A DNA stretch of 64,000 nt from Nitrospira tepida (GTDB taxonomy: Bacteria > Nitrospirota > Nitrospiria > Nitrospirales > Nitrospiraceae): positions 1,240,001 through 1,304,000 of the forward strand of contig NZ_OX365700.1 in assembly GCF_947241125.1 (NCBI RefSeq). Reading direction: 5' to 3'. The notes below the pieces were generated by a model. That model was not told the origin of the DNA. It did not search any database and worked only from the letters and a program-made list of their open reading frames with translations. Shown one piece after another: positions 1 through 8,703 of the stretch. The translations under genes and the position numbers were made by a program. The stretch's first letter is position 1. The number at the start of each line of letters is the position of its first letter.

Positions 1-1
1 G

Positions 2-1036
2 CCGTTTCTGGTGACCCGGCAGATCTTCACGGGATCTGGGCGGGTGGGGGCGGCCACGGTGGACGAGATGTGGGTGCCGCGCGGGCAGATCATCCTGCCG
101 AGAAGCCGGTTGCTGGACGGGCGGGACGGTCCCAGGGTGGATTTTCAACTGTCGCAGCGCGCGGATCACATCATGAACGATTTTTTCGAATGGGTGCAGG
201 GCAACCGCTCGATCGTGAACACCCGCGACGAGCCGCTGGCCGATCCGAATGCCTACCGGCGCATCCACCTGCTTTTGGGCGATTCGAACATGGCGGAGTA
301 CGCCAGCGCCCTCAAGCTCGGCACGACGGCGCTGGTGTTGCAATTAATCGAGGAAGGCCATGCGCCGGACGGGTTGCAGTTGGCCGATCCGGTCGAGTCG
401 TTGCAAGAGATCTCGCAAGATCAGGCAAGGAAATGGCTCGTGACGTTGGAATCGGGGAAGACGCTCTCGGCGCTCGATATTCAGGAACAGTATCTGGAGG
501 CGGCGCAGCGCCATTGTAAAGGCCAGGACCAGGAGACGGATTGGGTGCTGGAACAGTGGGAGCAGGTGCTCCAGGATCTCAAAGGCGACTATACGAAGCT
601 GGTCGGCCGGGTCGATTGGGCCAGCAAATTGTGGCTGCTCGAAACCTATCGGGAAGCGGAGCGGGTCGGGTGGGATGATCCGATGCTCAAGAGCCTGGAC
701 CTGGAGTACCACAATTTGAACGCCGGCCGCGGGCTCTACTTCGGCTTGCTGGAAGAAGGGAAGGTGCCGCGGTTCATGGCCGATCGGGCCGTCGAGCTGG
801 CGCAGGACCGGCCTCCCCGCGACACCCGCGCGTTCGGCCGGTCTGAAGTGGTCCGTCACCTGCCCGCCTGTGGGCCGCCGCCGGATTCCGACGATCAACC
901 GGTGCGCGACCGCTTTTATCCCGCCTACATCATCAACTGGTCCGCGTTCCAACTGCGCGGCCGCGACCCCTTCATGATGCCGAACCCCTTCAAGACCTAC
1001 GTGCAGGAAGTGAAGGCCCACCTCTCGGGCGGATGA
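2..1036 (+). CDS. dop: Dop-like depupylase/deamidase (Pup-proteasome system), 3' part only
   Basis: The reading frame is already open at base 2 and the protein start lies outside the window, so this is the C-terminal part of a roughly 500-residue protein. Conserved blocks seen include SQRADH, a VNTRDEP stretch, LLGDSNMAEY and LKLGTTALVL, all characteristic of the Dop/PafA carboxylate-amine ligase fold. Details such as the TGSGRVG stretch near the truncated end and the PPRDTRAF segment fit Dop (removes or deamidates the ubiquitin-like Pup tag) better than the ligase PafA, but that choice is an inference. It would act in the cytoplasm on pupylated proteins and the Pup precursor. Pup, the proteasome subunits and Mpa/ARC are not in the window. 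The gene is followed by a convergent small gene. Confidence 0.85.
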   Translation, partial: PFLVTRQIFTGSGRVGAATVDEMWVPRGQIILPRSRLLDGRDGPRVDFQLSQRADHIMNDFFEWVQGNRSIVNTRDEPLADPNAYRRIHLLLGDSNMAEYASALKLGTTALVLQLIEEGHAPDGLQLADPVESLQEISQDQARKWLVTLESGKTLSALDIQEQYLEAAQRHCKGQDQETDWVLEQWEQVLQDLKGDYTKLVGRVDWASKLWLLETYREAERVGWDDPMLKSLDLEYHNLNAGRGLYFGLLEEGKVPRFMADRAVELAQDRPPRDTRAFGRSEVVRHLPACGPPPDSDDQPVRDRFYPAYIINWSAFQLRGRDPFMMPNPFKTYVQEVKAHLSGG

Positions 1037-1084
1037 ATCGTCGCGGATCTCACTCAGCCGTTTCCCGATATCCGTCGTAATCGC

Positions 1085-1384
1085 TCAACTTCCGGACTCC
1101 ATGCACCTTGTCCAGGGATGCGAGGCGGCGCCGACCACGGCCCCGGCCATGCCGAACGGTACGGAAACGAAAAAGAGCGGGACGCCGAGCCCGTATCCCG
1201 CCCATTGCATCAATATACTCTCGCGCTCCTGTCCGGCATGGACCAGACGAACCGCCGGGTCCATCGGGAACATGCCGTATTCACTGCCGAGGCTGGCGCT
1301 CTCCCCGATCGTGCGGCAACGCGCGTCGCTCGCGGCCGGCATCAGGATCAGCGTCAGCAACAGCAACAACACGCTCATTTTCAT
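1085..1384 (-). CDS. small exported hypothetical protein
   Basis: A 99-residue protein with a clear N-terminal signal peptide (hydrophobic run at about residues 3-17, cleavage plausible after ASDA). A second hydrophobic stretch near residues 65-88 is rich in Gly and Ala and could be a membrane segment. A strong AGGAGGT Shine-Dalgarno sits six bases before the ATG, which makes the start convincing. It lies three bases downstream of the transaldolase stop on the same strand, so the two are probably co-transcribed. I do not recognise the family; the two Cys residues (after cleavage and near the C-terminus) might form a disulfide in the periplasm. Confidence 0.6.
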   Translation of the reverse strand: MKMSVLLLLLTLILMPAASDARCRTIGESASLGSEYGMFPMDPAVRLVHAGQERESILMQWAGYGLGVPLFFVSVPFGMAGAVVGAASHPWTRCMESGS

Positions 1385-1387
1385 TGC

Positions 1388-2614
1388 CTACCTCCTCTGG
1401 CCAAGACCTGATCCATAGGGCGAGGAAGCCGGCAGCGCGAACGGGCAACCATTCGATCGTTCCGGTTGGTCTGCCTTGGACCGGTGCTCGATCACGTCGA
1501 GAAGCCGGTCATAGGCGGCTCTGAACGACTGCAGCCCCTCATCCAACAACCGATCGGTCAGCTCCTTCAAAGAGATTCCCGCCCGCTGGAGTTCCGTCAA
1601 CGTGTTGTTTGCCTCCTCAATCCCTTCGGTCAGCCGAAATTCCGGGTGCCCGTGATCACGAAAGGCCTCCAAGGTTGCGGGCGGAACCGTGCTGACCGTC
1701 TCGGGACCGATGAGTTCCTCCAGGTACAGCACATCGCGATAACGGGGATTCTTCGTGCCGGTACTCGCCCAGAGCACCCGTTGGGGCATGGCGCCTCGTG
1801 CAGCCAGCGCGTCCCATCGCGGACCGGAGAACAGGGTCCGATAGCGCTGGTAAATCAGCTTGGCATTCGCCACGGCCACCTTTCCTTGAAGGCTTTTCAA
1901 GAGGATCTGGTCCGCTTCTCTCGTGGCGGTCTTCAGGCGCGCGTCGATGGAGGCGTCCGCCGCCGTGTCCAGGCGGCTGACGAACACGCTGGCGACGCTG
2001 GCCACGCTGCCGACATCGCCGCCCCGCTCTCCCAGTTGCTCGAAGCCCAGCAGGCAAGCCTCGGCCACGCGCGCATAGGCGTCCTGAGAGAAAATGAGGG
2101 TCACATTGACATTGATCCCCCGGCTGAGCAACTGCACGATGGCCGGGATGCCTTCCGGCGTGGCGGGCACCTTGATCATCAGGTTGTCGCGTCCGACGGC
2201 ATCCCACAATCGTCGTGCCTCGTCGACGGTGCCCCTGGTGTCTCGGGCCAGATAGGGCGAGATCTCCAAGCTCACGTAGCCGTCGCGCCGCTTCGTTCGC
2301 GCATAGACCGGCTGCAGGAGGTCGGCCGCGCTTTGGATATCCTCGATGGCCAGCCGCTCGTAGCAGGCCTTCGCGTCCAGGCCGCACTCCCTCCTAAATG
2401 TATGGAGGTCCGCGGCGTAGTCGGCGCCGCCCGTGATGGCCTTCTCAAAGATCGCCGGGTTGGAAGTCACGCCACCAAGCCCATCTTCGGTGATCAAATG
2501 CTGAAGCCTGCCGGAAGCGATCAAGCTCCGATCGATCGAGTCCAGCCAGACGGATTGGCCGAATATCCGAAGGGCGCGAACGGGATTGAGGATCTTGACG
2601 TTCGAGACTCTCAT
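1388..2614 (-). CDS. tal: transaldolase
   Basis: Transaldolase interconverts sedoheptulose 7-phosphate plus glyceraldehyde 3-phosphate with erythrose 4-phosphate plus fructose 6-phosphate in the cytoplasmic pentose phosphate pathway. The protein (408 residues from the chosen start) has the family hallmarks: the LGGVTSNPAIFEKAI segment near residues 35-50, the DLMIKVPAT block carrying the Schiff-base lysine, and NVTLIFS. The open frame runs upstream to 3148, but the ATG at 2614 follows a good AAGGAGGTGG ribosome site and matches the usual family start, so the upstream part is dismissed. The length fits the longer transaldolase subfamily found in cyanobacteria and actinobacteria. It is on the same strand as HpnR and SthA upstream, with a 145-base gap after HpnR. 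Confidence 0.93.
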   Translation of the reverse strand: MRVSNVKILNPVRALRIFGQSVWLDSIDRSLIASGRLQHLITEDGLGGVTSNPAIFEKAITGGADYAADLHTFRRECGLDAKACYERLAIEDIQSAADLLQPVYARTKRRDGYVSLEISPYLARDTRGTVDEARRLWDAVGRDNLMIKVPATPEGIPAIVQLLSRGINVNVTLIFSQDAYARVAEACLLGFEQLGERGGDVGSVASVASVFVSRLDTAADASIDARLKTATREADQILLKSLQGKVAVANAKLIYQRYRTLFSGPRWDALAARGAMPQRVLWASTGTKNPRYRDVLYLEELIGPETVSTVPPATLEAFRDHGHPEFRLTEGIEEANNTLTELQRAGISLKELTDRLLDEGLQSFRAAYDRLLDVIEHRSKADQPERSNGCPFALPASSPYGSGLGQRR

Positions 2615-2759
2615 CGGGCCACCTCCTTGGAAATGATTCGTGCAGTAACATGATTGGCCTGCTTCCTTCGCCATGCGTTCAAGCGCGCCGGCCGAACACG
2701 AGCGTCTCCGTGCCTTCTCATTTGCGCCCTCCTGGTGAGCCGCTTCTCTTCCCGCCCTG

Positions 2760-4304
2760 TCAGACGCTCTGGCCGGTTCTCGTGTGCTCCACGAACTGTT
2801 CCGTGGCCTCATCGAGGTTGCGCCCATGCCGCCCGCGGGCCGGGTGGATATACAGGAGCGGCCTGGAGGCGGCGTCGGCGCGGGATTGAGGCAGGGCCAT
2901 TTCGTATCGGACCGGCTGCGCATGGTCGGACAGTTGCAGCGCCGGGTTGTAGACGCTATGGAATTTCCAGAGCATCTTGACGAAGTTGGTTTGGCCTCGC
3001 AGCACGTGCCCGGCGGCGATCTTGGCCGTGGATTTGAGCGCGGCCCAGCCCAGATGCTTATTGTTGAGAATCCGCTGGGTCTTGACCAATTCGTCGTAGA
3101 ACTCGGGGAGCGGCAGCCTCGTCGGCAAGACCGCATGTTGAATGTCAAACAGCCGGTAGTCCCGCGTCTGAATCTTCCGGGATTCCGTCACCCAGCTTTC
3201 CGTGCCCGGATAGGGCGTATTGACGCTGATGTTGACGATCTCCGGAATCTCCAGGCACCACTGGCGGATGGCCTCGAACCGCCGGCGATCCCAATCCGGA
3301 TCGGCGATCAGGTTGATCGCGACCGTAATGCCCAGCGAGCGGGCGAATTCCAAGGCCTCGAAGTTTTTCCCCAACGAGATGCGCTTGCGATGTCTCTTGA
3401 GCCCCTCCTCGTCGATCGCTTCGACGCCCAGAAACATGTATCTGAGCCCGAGCCGCTTCCAGAATCGGAAGACCTCCTTGTTCCGGAGGAGCACATCGCC
3501 GCGCGTCTCCAGGTAGTACTGTTTGCCGATTCCTTTCCTGGCGATCGCTTCTCCGATCGCCATCCCATGCTCGGCCTGGATGAAGGCCACGTCATCGACG
3601 ATGAAGATCCCCGGCTCCTTGACCCGCTCGAGATCCTCGATGATCCGGTCCGTGCTGAGCGCGCGGTAACTGCGTCCATAGAAGGTCCAGGCGCTGCAAA
3701 AGGAACAGTCCCAGGGACAGCCGCGGGTGAACTCGATCGAGGCGCAGGGGTCCAGGACGCCGATGAAGTACTTGCGCCGATGCCGGAGCAGATCACGGGC
3801 CGGCTGGACGGCATCCAAGCTCGTGACGAACCGCGGGGGAGGCCCTTCGCCGGCCATCGTCACGCAGCCCGGCAGGCTCGAGACCGCATGGCGGTCCTGC
3901 TCGAACGCCGACAGCAAACTCGCCACCACGCTTTCGCCTTCTCCCTTGACGACGCAATCGATCGCGCCCTGGCCGTGGTCGAGCAGCTCCCGGGCGACGA
4001 ACGAGGCGCTATGGCCGCCGACAAAGACGGCGGTCCGGGGCAGCCGCGCTTTCGCGAGCTTGGCGAGGTCGATGACCTCCGGCACGTTCGGCAGGTAGTT
4101 GCAGGAGAAGCCGACGGCGTCCGGCCGCCACTCCTCGATCAGCCGCACATAATCCTGCTGGGTCTCCACCTGCAGATCGATCAGCCGCACATCATGACCC
4201 GCCGCTCGAATCGCTTGCGCGACCAGCTCCAACCCCAATGGCTCCAGGCGCAGATAGATCTTGGTGTACATCAGCGGACCGGGATGAACGGCCAGGACTT
4301 TCAT
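2760..4304 (-). CDS. hpnR: hopanoid C-3 methylase HpnR (B12-binding radical SAM)
   Basis: Predicted to add a methyl group at C-3 of bacteriohopanepolyols. The N-terminal 130 residues form a cobalamin-binding-like domain starting MKVLAVHPGPLMYTKIYL, the near-invariant HpnR opening. A radical-SAM domain follows with the 4Fe-4S motif CPWDCSFC and the downstream FIVDDVAF segment. Total length is 514 residues from the ATG at 4304, which is preceded by AAAGGGTGG. An in-frame GTG 27 bases upstream overlaps the end of sthA and is less likely. The gene follows the transhydrogenase by 19 bases, suggesting one transcript with it and possibly the transaldolase. NADPH supply from those neighbours to lipid biosynthesis is an inference. 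The squalene-hopene cyclase and other hpn genes are not in this window. Confidence 0.85.
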   Translation of the reverse strand: MKVLAVHPGPLMYTKIYLRLEPLGLELVAQAIRAAGHDVRLIDLQVETQQDYVRLIEEWRPDAVGFSCNYLPNVPEVIDLAKLAKARLPRTAVFVGGHSASFVARELLDHGQGAIDCVVKGEGESVVASLLSAFEQDRHAVSSLPGCVTMAGEGPPPRFVTSLDAVQPARDLLRHRRKYFIGVLDPCASIEFTRGCPWDCSFCSAWTFYGRSYRALSTDRIIEDLERVKEPGIFIVDDVAFIQAEHGMAIGEAIARKGIGKQYYLETRGDVLLRNKEVFRFWKRLGLRYMFLGVEAIDEEGLKRHRKRISLGKNFEALEFARSLGITVAINLIADPDWDRRRFEAIRQWCLEIPEIVNISVNTPYPGTESWVTESRKIQTRDYRLFDIQHAVLPTRLPLPEFYDELVKTQRILNNKHLGWAALKSTAKIAAGHVLRGQTNFVKMLWKFHSVYNPALQLSDHAQPVRYEMALPQSRADAASRPLLYIHPARGRHGRNLDEATEQFVEHTRTGQSV

Positions 4305-4323
4305 CTGCTGACCACCCTTTCGT

Positions 4324-5760
4324 TCATGCACACAGTTTGTTGGAGGCGTCCAATGCGGCCACCTTGTAACATTCCGCCAACGTGGGATAGTTGAACACGG
4401 TCCGCAGGAAATACTGGAGTCCCCCTCCCAATTCCAGGACGGCCTGGCCGATATGGATCAGTTCCGTGGCGCCGGTCCCGACAGCGTGGACGCCCAGCAA
4501 CCGCTGATCCTCGCGATGGACCAGCAGCTTCAGAAACCCGCTGTCGTCCCCGAGAATCTGTCCCCGTGCGATTTCCCGATATCGCGCAATGCCGGTCTCG
4601 TAGGGGATCTTGTTCTGCGTCAGCTCATGTTCCGGCGCGCCGATCGCGGAGATCTCGGGGAGGGCGTAGATGCCGATCGGCAGGTGCTCGATCATCGGCC
4701 CCGCCTCCACGCCGAACGCATAACAGGCCGCCAGCCGTCCTTGCGAGAACGAGGTCGAGGCCAGGCTTGGAAAGCCGATGACATCGCCGACCGCGTAGAT
4801 ATGCGGCACCGCCGTGCGGAACTGCCGATCGACTGCCAACCGTCCGCGATCGTCCGGGCTGAGCCCCGCCGACGCGAGGTTGAGCCGCCCAGTGGCGCCG
4901 ATCCGCCCGACCGAATAGAGAACGTGATCCGCGACGATCCGTTTCCCCGATTCCAGATGGAGCACGGCTTGCCGCGGCTCTCCCGCGGCGACGTCCAGCC
5001 GCTCGACGGCTTCGCCCAATCGAAAGGTCACGCGCCGGCCTCGCATCTGGTGCATGAGTTCATCGACGCTCTCGCGGTCCAGAAACTCCAGGAGCCGGTC
5101 CCGCTTGTCCACCAGCATCACCTCGACGTTCAATGCGGCAAACATCGACGCATACTCGATCCCGATGATGCCCCCGCCGACGACCGCGAGCTTTTTGGGC
5201 AGGCGCCTCAAACGCAGCAGGTCATCGCTGGTGAGAATGACGTCGCCATCCACAGGCACGCCGGGGGGCAAGGCCGGGGTCGTGCCCACCGCAATCAAGA
5301 TGTTGGCGGCGGTCACGGTGCGCCGGCCTTCTTCGGAGACCACCGCCAGCGTGTGGGGATCGACAAACGAGGCCTCTCCCCTGATCAACTCGACCCCGTT
5401 CCGATACAGTTGCTGCTCGATGACCTGGGACTCTCGTTGAGTGACCAGTCCCACGCCCTGGAAGAGTTCTTCTACAGAGGGGCGGCGCGTCCCCTCGAGT
5501 CCGGTGCGAACGGCTGTGCCGGGGCGCAGCAGACCGTTGTGGTTGGCGAGGGAACAGACGGCTTCGCGGAACGTCTTGCTCGGGATGGTTCCGGTGTCCA
5601 GACAGATGCCTCCCAGGCAACGGCGTTTTTCCACGAGCGCGGTTCGTTTGCCGAGCTTGGCCGCCTGGATCGCGGCTCGCTGCCCGGCCGGGCCGCTGCC
5701 GATGCACAAGAGGTCAACGTCGTAGCCTGTGCTCACGACAGCCGGAGCCTCCACCGCCAC
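4324..5760 (-). CDS. sthA: soluble NAD(P)+ transhydrogenase (Si-specific)
   Basis: Flavoprotein that transfers hydride between NADPH and NAD+. At 478 residues it has the usual length. The FAD-binding GSGPAGQRAAIQAAKLGK motif lies at about residues 20-37 and a second dinucleotide-binding GGGIIGIEYASMF motif at about 195-207. The region that in lipoamide dehydrogenase carries the redox-active CxxxxC pair reads GGICLDTGTIPSK, with only one Cys; this separates SthA from true disulfide reductases. The C-terminal dimerisation domain is present (HAVGTGATELIHIGQAVLE). It is probably the first gene of an sthA-hpnR-tal-small-protein run on the minus strand. Confidence 0.92.
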   Translation of the reverse strand: MAVEAPAVVSTGYDVDLLCIGSGPAGQRAAIQAAKLGKRTALVEKRRCLGGICLDTGTIPSKTFREAVCSLANHNGLLRPGTAVRTGLEGTRRPSVEELFQGVGLVTQRESQVIEQQLYRNGVELIRGEASFVDPHTLAVVSEEGRRTVTAANILIAVGTTPALPPGVPVDGDVILTSDDLLRLRRLPKKLAVVGGGIIGIEYASMFAALNVEVMLVDKRDRLLEFLDRESVDELMHQMRGRRVTFRLGEAVERLDVAAGEPRQAVLHLESGKRIVADHVLYSVGRIGATGRLNLASAGLSPDDRGRLAVDRQFRTAVPHIYAVGDVIGFPSLASTSFSQGRLAACYAFGVEAGPMIEHLPIGIYALPEISAIGAPEHELTQNKIPYETGIARYREIARGQILGDDSGFLKLLVHREDQRLLGVHAVGTGATELIHIGQAVLELGGGLQYFLRTVFNYPTLAECYKVAALDASNKLCA

Positions 5761-5827
5761 ATTGTCCGCATGGGCTCCGCCGCGAGCCTCCGTTGGGTCG
5801 CGGGAAGGGACCGAGCTGTGGAGTCCA

Positions 5828-6358
5828 TCATTCCGAAGAAGTGGGAATGGGCGCTTGCATCCGCTGCCATAAGACCGGCCTCTCCTCTTTCATGTGTGTG
5901 AGCCTCCGGCGGGCTTCAACCGCATAATAAGCGGCGCCCGGCTCGTGCTGCGTTCTTGCCACCGAACCGAAGAGTTCCTCGCTTAAATCGGACCGTCCCG
6001 CCCATTGAGCCACGTGACCGCCGTGGAGCGCGCAGGCCGCCACCATTGATTGAGGGTCAACCGCCAGCCGCGACGGGAGCGTTGCCATGAGAGACCGTAT
6101 CGCAGCAGGCAGCAGCCTCGGGGCATGGTGTTGCATAGTCTCAGCCTCCGCGAGATCGGTCAGGTGCCGAAGATCCGCGCGGATCTCGTCCGGTTCTAAG
6201 CTTGAGCGGCAATGGCTGTAAGTTCTCCATGCCTCCATGAACTGGGCGTTGCCGAGCTGCAGGTGAGAGCTGGCGAACCGCCACGAACTGTGACAACCGC
6301 CTAACCCTGCGAGGCTCATGAAGAACAGGAACCCAAGGATTCCAGCCCGATATCGCAT
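5828..6358 (-). CDS. hypothetical lipoprotein
   Basis: A 176-residue protein from the ATG at 6358, starting MRYRAGILGFLFFMSLAG with a lipobox ending GLGGC (Cys22), so it is likely an exported lipoprotein. The open frame extends to 6610, but the upstream stretch does not look like protein and the lipoprotein signal fixes the start. The mature part is mainly helical and Ala/Arg-rich (EEAxxR-type segments, LAEAETMQHH, SVARTQHEPGAAYYAVEARRRL), which could be tetratricopeptide-like. The family is not recognised. The ribosome site is weak (CAGGGA). It lies 67 bases upstream of sthA on the same strand. Confidence 0.55.
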   Translation of the reverse strand: MRYRAGILGFLFFMSLAGLGGCHSSWRFASSHLQLGNAQFMEAWRTYSHCRSSLEPDEIRADLRHLTDLAEAETMQHHAPRLLPAAIRSLMATLPSRLAVDPQSMVAACALHGGHVAQWAGRSDLSEELFGSVARTQHEPGAAYYAVEARRRLTHMKEERPVLWQRMQAPIPTSSE

Positions 6359-7079
6359 TCCCTGTCGAGGTGCTTGATCGATCACGTTCCTACCCACGGC
6401 TGAGTCCTGTCCGGGTCCGCCCGCTCGTACGGGAAGACTGAAGAGGGCTACGTAGTTCTTGATGAGACGGTTCGCAAACTCGATGTCGGGCAAGACTTGC
6501 AGGGCGATCATCCGAGCGCGGTGCGGGATTACAAAGACTTGGACGGCGAGACTCATCGCGTGAGTGGGAGAGGAGTCCGTCGAGATGAACCGTGTGCCGT
6601 GGAGGATCACGATATATCACGAAGCACCGTGGCCGGGCACGGTCGATGGCCTCTCGATCACTTTCCGATGACGTCGCAGCGACCCTGTCCGGCTGCCTGT
6701 TCCGGGCCCTGTCGCAGATCGACGGTGACGCGATGCCCTGGAGACTTCAAGCATAGGGTGATGGCGACGATGAACCGGAGACATCAGCACGAACTCGATG
6801 TTGAGAACCTTGCACTGAAAGGAGCGTGCCAGAGCCATGCGCGAGCAGGCGACGAGGCCGTGAACGTTGGAGATTCAGCCTGTTGGTGGGATTTCGGGCG
6901 ACGGGCCTCTGCATGAGCCGCAAGCGAAAGACCGCCGAGTGTGAGCAATGACGATGAGCGAGCCGTGCAGAATCGCTCAGCTTGCGCTGGTGTGCTACCA
7001 AGAAAGAGATCGATGGCAGCGAGGCGATAGGAGAGAAAAAAGGGTGTGGCGGCAATGAACAGAGAACGAACGCTGGACG
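6359..7079. other. 721-base stretch without a convincing gene
   Basis: Short open frames exist on both strands (for example 6497-6916 on plus), but none has a good ribosome site, recognisable motif or protein-like composition. I see no tRNA, strong hairpin with a T tract, or repeat array. It may hold promoters for the divergent flanking genes or the remains of a decayed gene. Confidence 0.4.
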
Positions 7080-7763
7080 CTACAGCGTCAGATTAAAGCG
7101 GCAGACCTTTGCCGCCGCCTCGAAATCTCCGGCCGGGGCTTCCATCGGGACAATCACCCGGCTGCGCTCGGCCGGAGGAACGCGGCGGAGAATGTAGTCG
7201 TCCTCTTGGTGCGGATCGCCGGCAAAGTACATCTGCGTCGTCAGGTCCCGGCCGTTGGGCGCGCGGACTTTGAAGTGGATGTGCGACGGCCTGATCCAGC
7301 CGCGATCCGCCTCGTACTCGCCCGGCTTGATGGTCTTGAAGAGATAGCGCCCCTCCCGGTCCGTCACGGCCTTCCCCCAATATTGGAAGTAGGGATCGAG
7401 CGGGGCCGGATTCCCCGCGTCTCGAGGGTGGTGGTAGCGGCCGTTGGCCGAGGCCTGCCAGATCTCGACTAGCGCCCCTTCGATGGGACGGCAATGGCTG
7501 TCTCGGAGGTGGCCGGTGACATAGAGTAGTTGTCCGGTCGCCCTTCCGGATTTGCCATTTACGAAAGTCAAATCGCCGTCCTTGTCTAAGAGGGCGTCAA
7601 GCTGCCGCTGCGGAGGATAGTAAGGTCCTTCCGTCTGTGGCGGCGTAAGCAGACAGGCGAGCTCGTCGGCGCGGGAGAGAGCTGGGGCCAGCAGCCAGAG
7701 TCCGACTGAACCCAAGCTGGTGAAGACGAAGCGACGCCTGGTGAGAGCCTCGACCATGGCCAA
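7080..7763 (-). CDS. Tat-exported intradiol ring-cleavage dioxygenase-like protein
   Basis: A 227-residue protein related to the beta chain of protocatechuate 3,4-dioxygenase, the family that opens catechol rings using Fe(III). The N-terminus carries a twin-arginine signal (TRRRFVFTSLGSVGLWLL, cleaved near residue 32), so it would work in the periplasm, unlike the classical cytoplasmic enzymes. The TEGPYYP motif follows at about 45. Iron ligands can be read as the Tyr in NGRYHHPR, a Tyr in the PLDPYFQYW region or after it, and the two His of RPSHIHFKV. The substrate is unknown; exported members of this family are often annotated only as dioxygenase. No other aromatic-degradation gene is nearby. 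Confidence 0.8.
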   Translation of the reverse strand: MAMVEALTRRRFVFTSLGSVGLWLLAPALSRADELACLLTPPQTEGPYYPPQRQLDALLDKDGDLTFVNGKSGRATGQLLYVTGHLRDSHCRPIEGALVEIWQASANGRYHHPRDAGNPAPLDPYFQYWGKAVTDREGRYLFKTIKPGEYEADRGWIRPSHIHFKVRAPNGRDLTTQMYFAGDPHQEDDYILRRVPPAERSRVIVPMEAPAGDFEAAAKVCRFNLTL

Positions 7764-8011
7764 TCATTGTACCAAGGACGATCTGGGCGAAACAGCCGAG
7801 CGACAAGGTGACCCGTCATCACGACATGCTGAAACGTATCTAACGTATCTGTAGACAATAGGGCGATAAGATCTATGATCTCACCGGGTGACGTCGACAG
7901 GAGAGGCATCGGCGATCATGCTATGCAGCCCGAATAGGCTATCGCAGGCTCGATAGTTAACCGGCACGAGGCATTTGCGCTATACTAGGGGCCACAATCT
8001 GAGGTGCTCCT

Positions 8012-8242
8012 ATGAAAGAACTCACACGGATTACCACGGACCCGCAGGTGATGGGCGGCAAGCCCTGCATCCGCGGGCTCCGCGTGACGGTTGGAACCGT
8101 TGTTGGTCTTGTGGCTGCCGGCCATTCCAAAGAAGACATTCTGAAGCTCTATCCCTACCTCGAGGAACCAGACATCGCTGAGGCGCTGTCCTACGCCGCA
8201 TGGCGTGCTGAAGAGATCGAAGTCCCCCTCACGCGAGCGTGA
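8012..8242 (+). CDS. DUF433 protein, antitoxin-like
   Basis: A 76-residue DUF433 protein: ITTDPQVMGGKPCIRGLRVTV, then a helix-turn-helix-like segment (HSKEDILKLYPYLEEPDIAEALSYA). DUF433 proteins are usually found upstream of PIN-like DUF5615 proteins and are thought to act as the antitoxin. GAGGTG lies seven bases ahead of the ATG. Its stop overlaps the GTG start of the next gene by four bases, so translation is coupled. By analogy with other type II systems, binding to its own promoter (7930-8011) is plausible but not visible as a clear operator. Confidence 0.85.
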   Translation: MKELTRITTDPQVMGGKPCIRGLRVTVGTVVGLVAAGHSKEDILKLYPYLEEPDIAEALSYAAWRAEEIEVPLTRA

Positions 8243-8607
8243 AGGTCCTTGTCGACATGAACCTGTCTCCATCCTGGGTATCCGCCCTTGAAGCTCATGG
8301 CTTCCCATCGAAACACTGGTCGTCTGTCGGCGACGGTCGAGCGTCGGATGCTGTGGTCCTCAGGTGGGCACACGAGAACAAGTACGTGCTGTTCACCAAC
8401 GATTTGGATTTTGGAGCGATCTTGGCGATTTCGCGAGCCGCGGCACCAAGTGTCATTCAAGTTCGTGCACAGGACCTCGCGCCTATGCGCCTAAAGGATC
8501 TCGTCGTTCAAGCCCTGCGACAATACGAGGCAATCCTTCAACAGGGAGCGCTGATCACCATAGAAGAAGCTCGACTTCGCGCGCGTATCCTGCCGCTCAA
8601 TCCATAG
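8239..8607 (+). CDS. DUF5615 PIN-like protein, putative toxin
   Basis: A 122-residue protein starting at GTG in a GTGA overlap with the DUF433 gene. It has the DUF5615 pattern: VLVDMNLSPSW with the first acidic residue, SDAVVLRWAHENKYVLFTNDLDF with the later acidic cluster, and the IQVRAQDL strand. These acidic residues correspond to the metal-binding site of PIN-type ribonucleases, so RNA cleavage is the likely activity. It pairs with the preceding DUF433 protein. The frame is intact with no sign of decay, unlike the broken PIN gene at 48931-49289. Confidence 0.85.
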   Translation: MKVLVDMNLSPSWVSALEAHGFPSKHWSSVGDGRASDAVVLRWAHENKYVLFTNDLDFGAILAISRAAAPSVIQVRAQDLAPMRLKDLVVQALRQYEAILQQGALITIEEARLRARILPLNP

Positions 8608-8659
8608 TTATCCTATCCGCGTCAGGATAGACGTCTTAGAAAAGCACGGGCGTATCAGA

Positions 8660-8703
8660 TAAGAATGGTTACGACGATGCTTAGGAATGATTACGACTAT
8701 GCT
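8660..8703 (+). repeat. 22-bp imperfect tandem duplication at the ankyrin gene start
   Basis: Two adjacent 22-base units (8660-8681 and 8682-8703) match at 19 of 22 positions. Each contains GAATG-ATTACGAC-ATGCT-type sequence with ATG triplets. The second unit supplies the start codons of the ankyrin lipoprotein; the first copy's ATG frame runs quickly into a stop. It looks like a local duplication of a translation start. Confidence 0.6.

Noticed and set aside
2784-4394. 536-codon plus-strand open frame
   Set aside because: Antisense to hpnR; low-complexity shadow translation.
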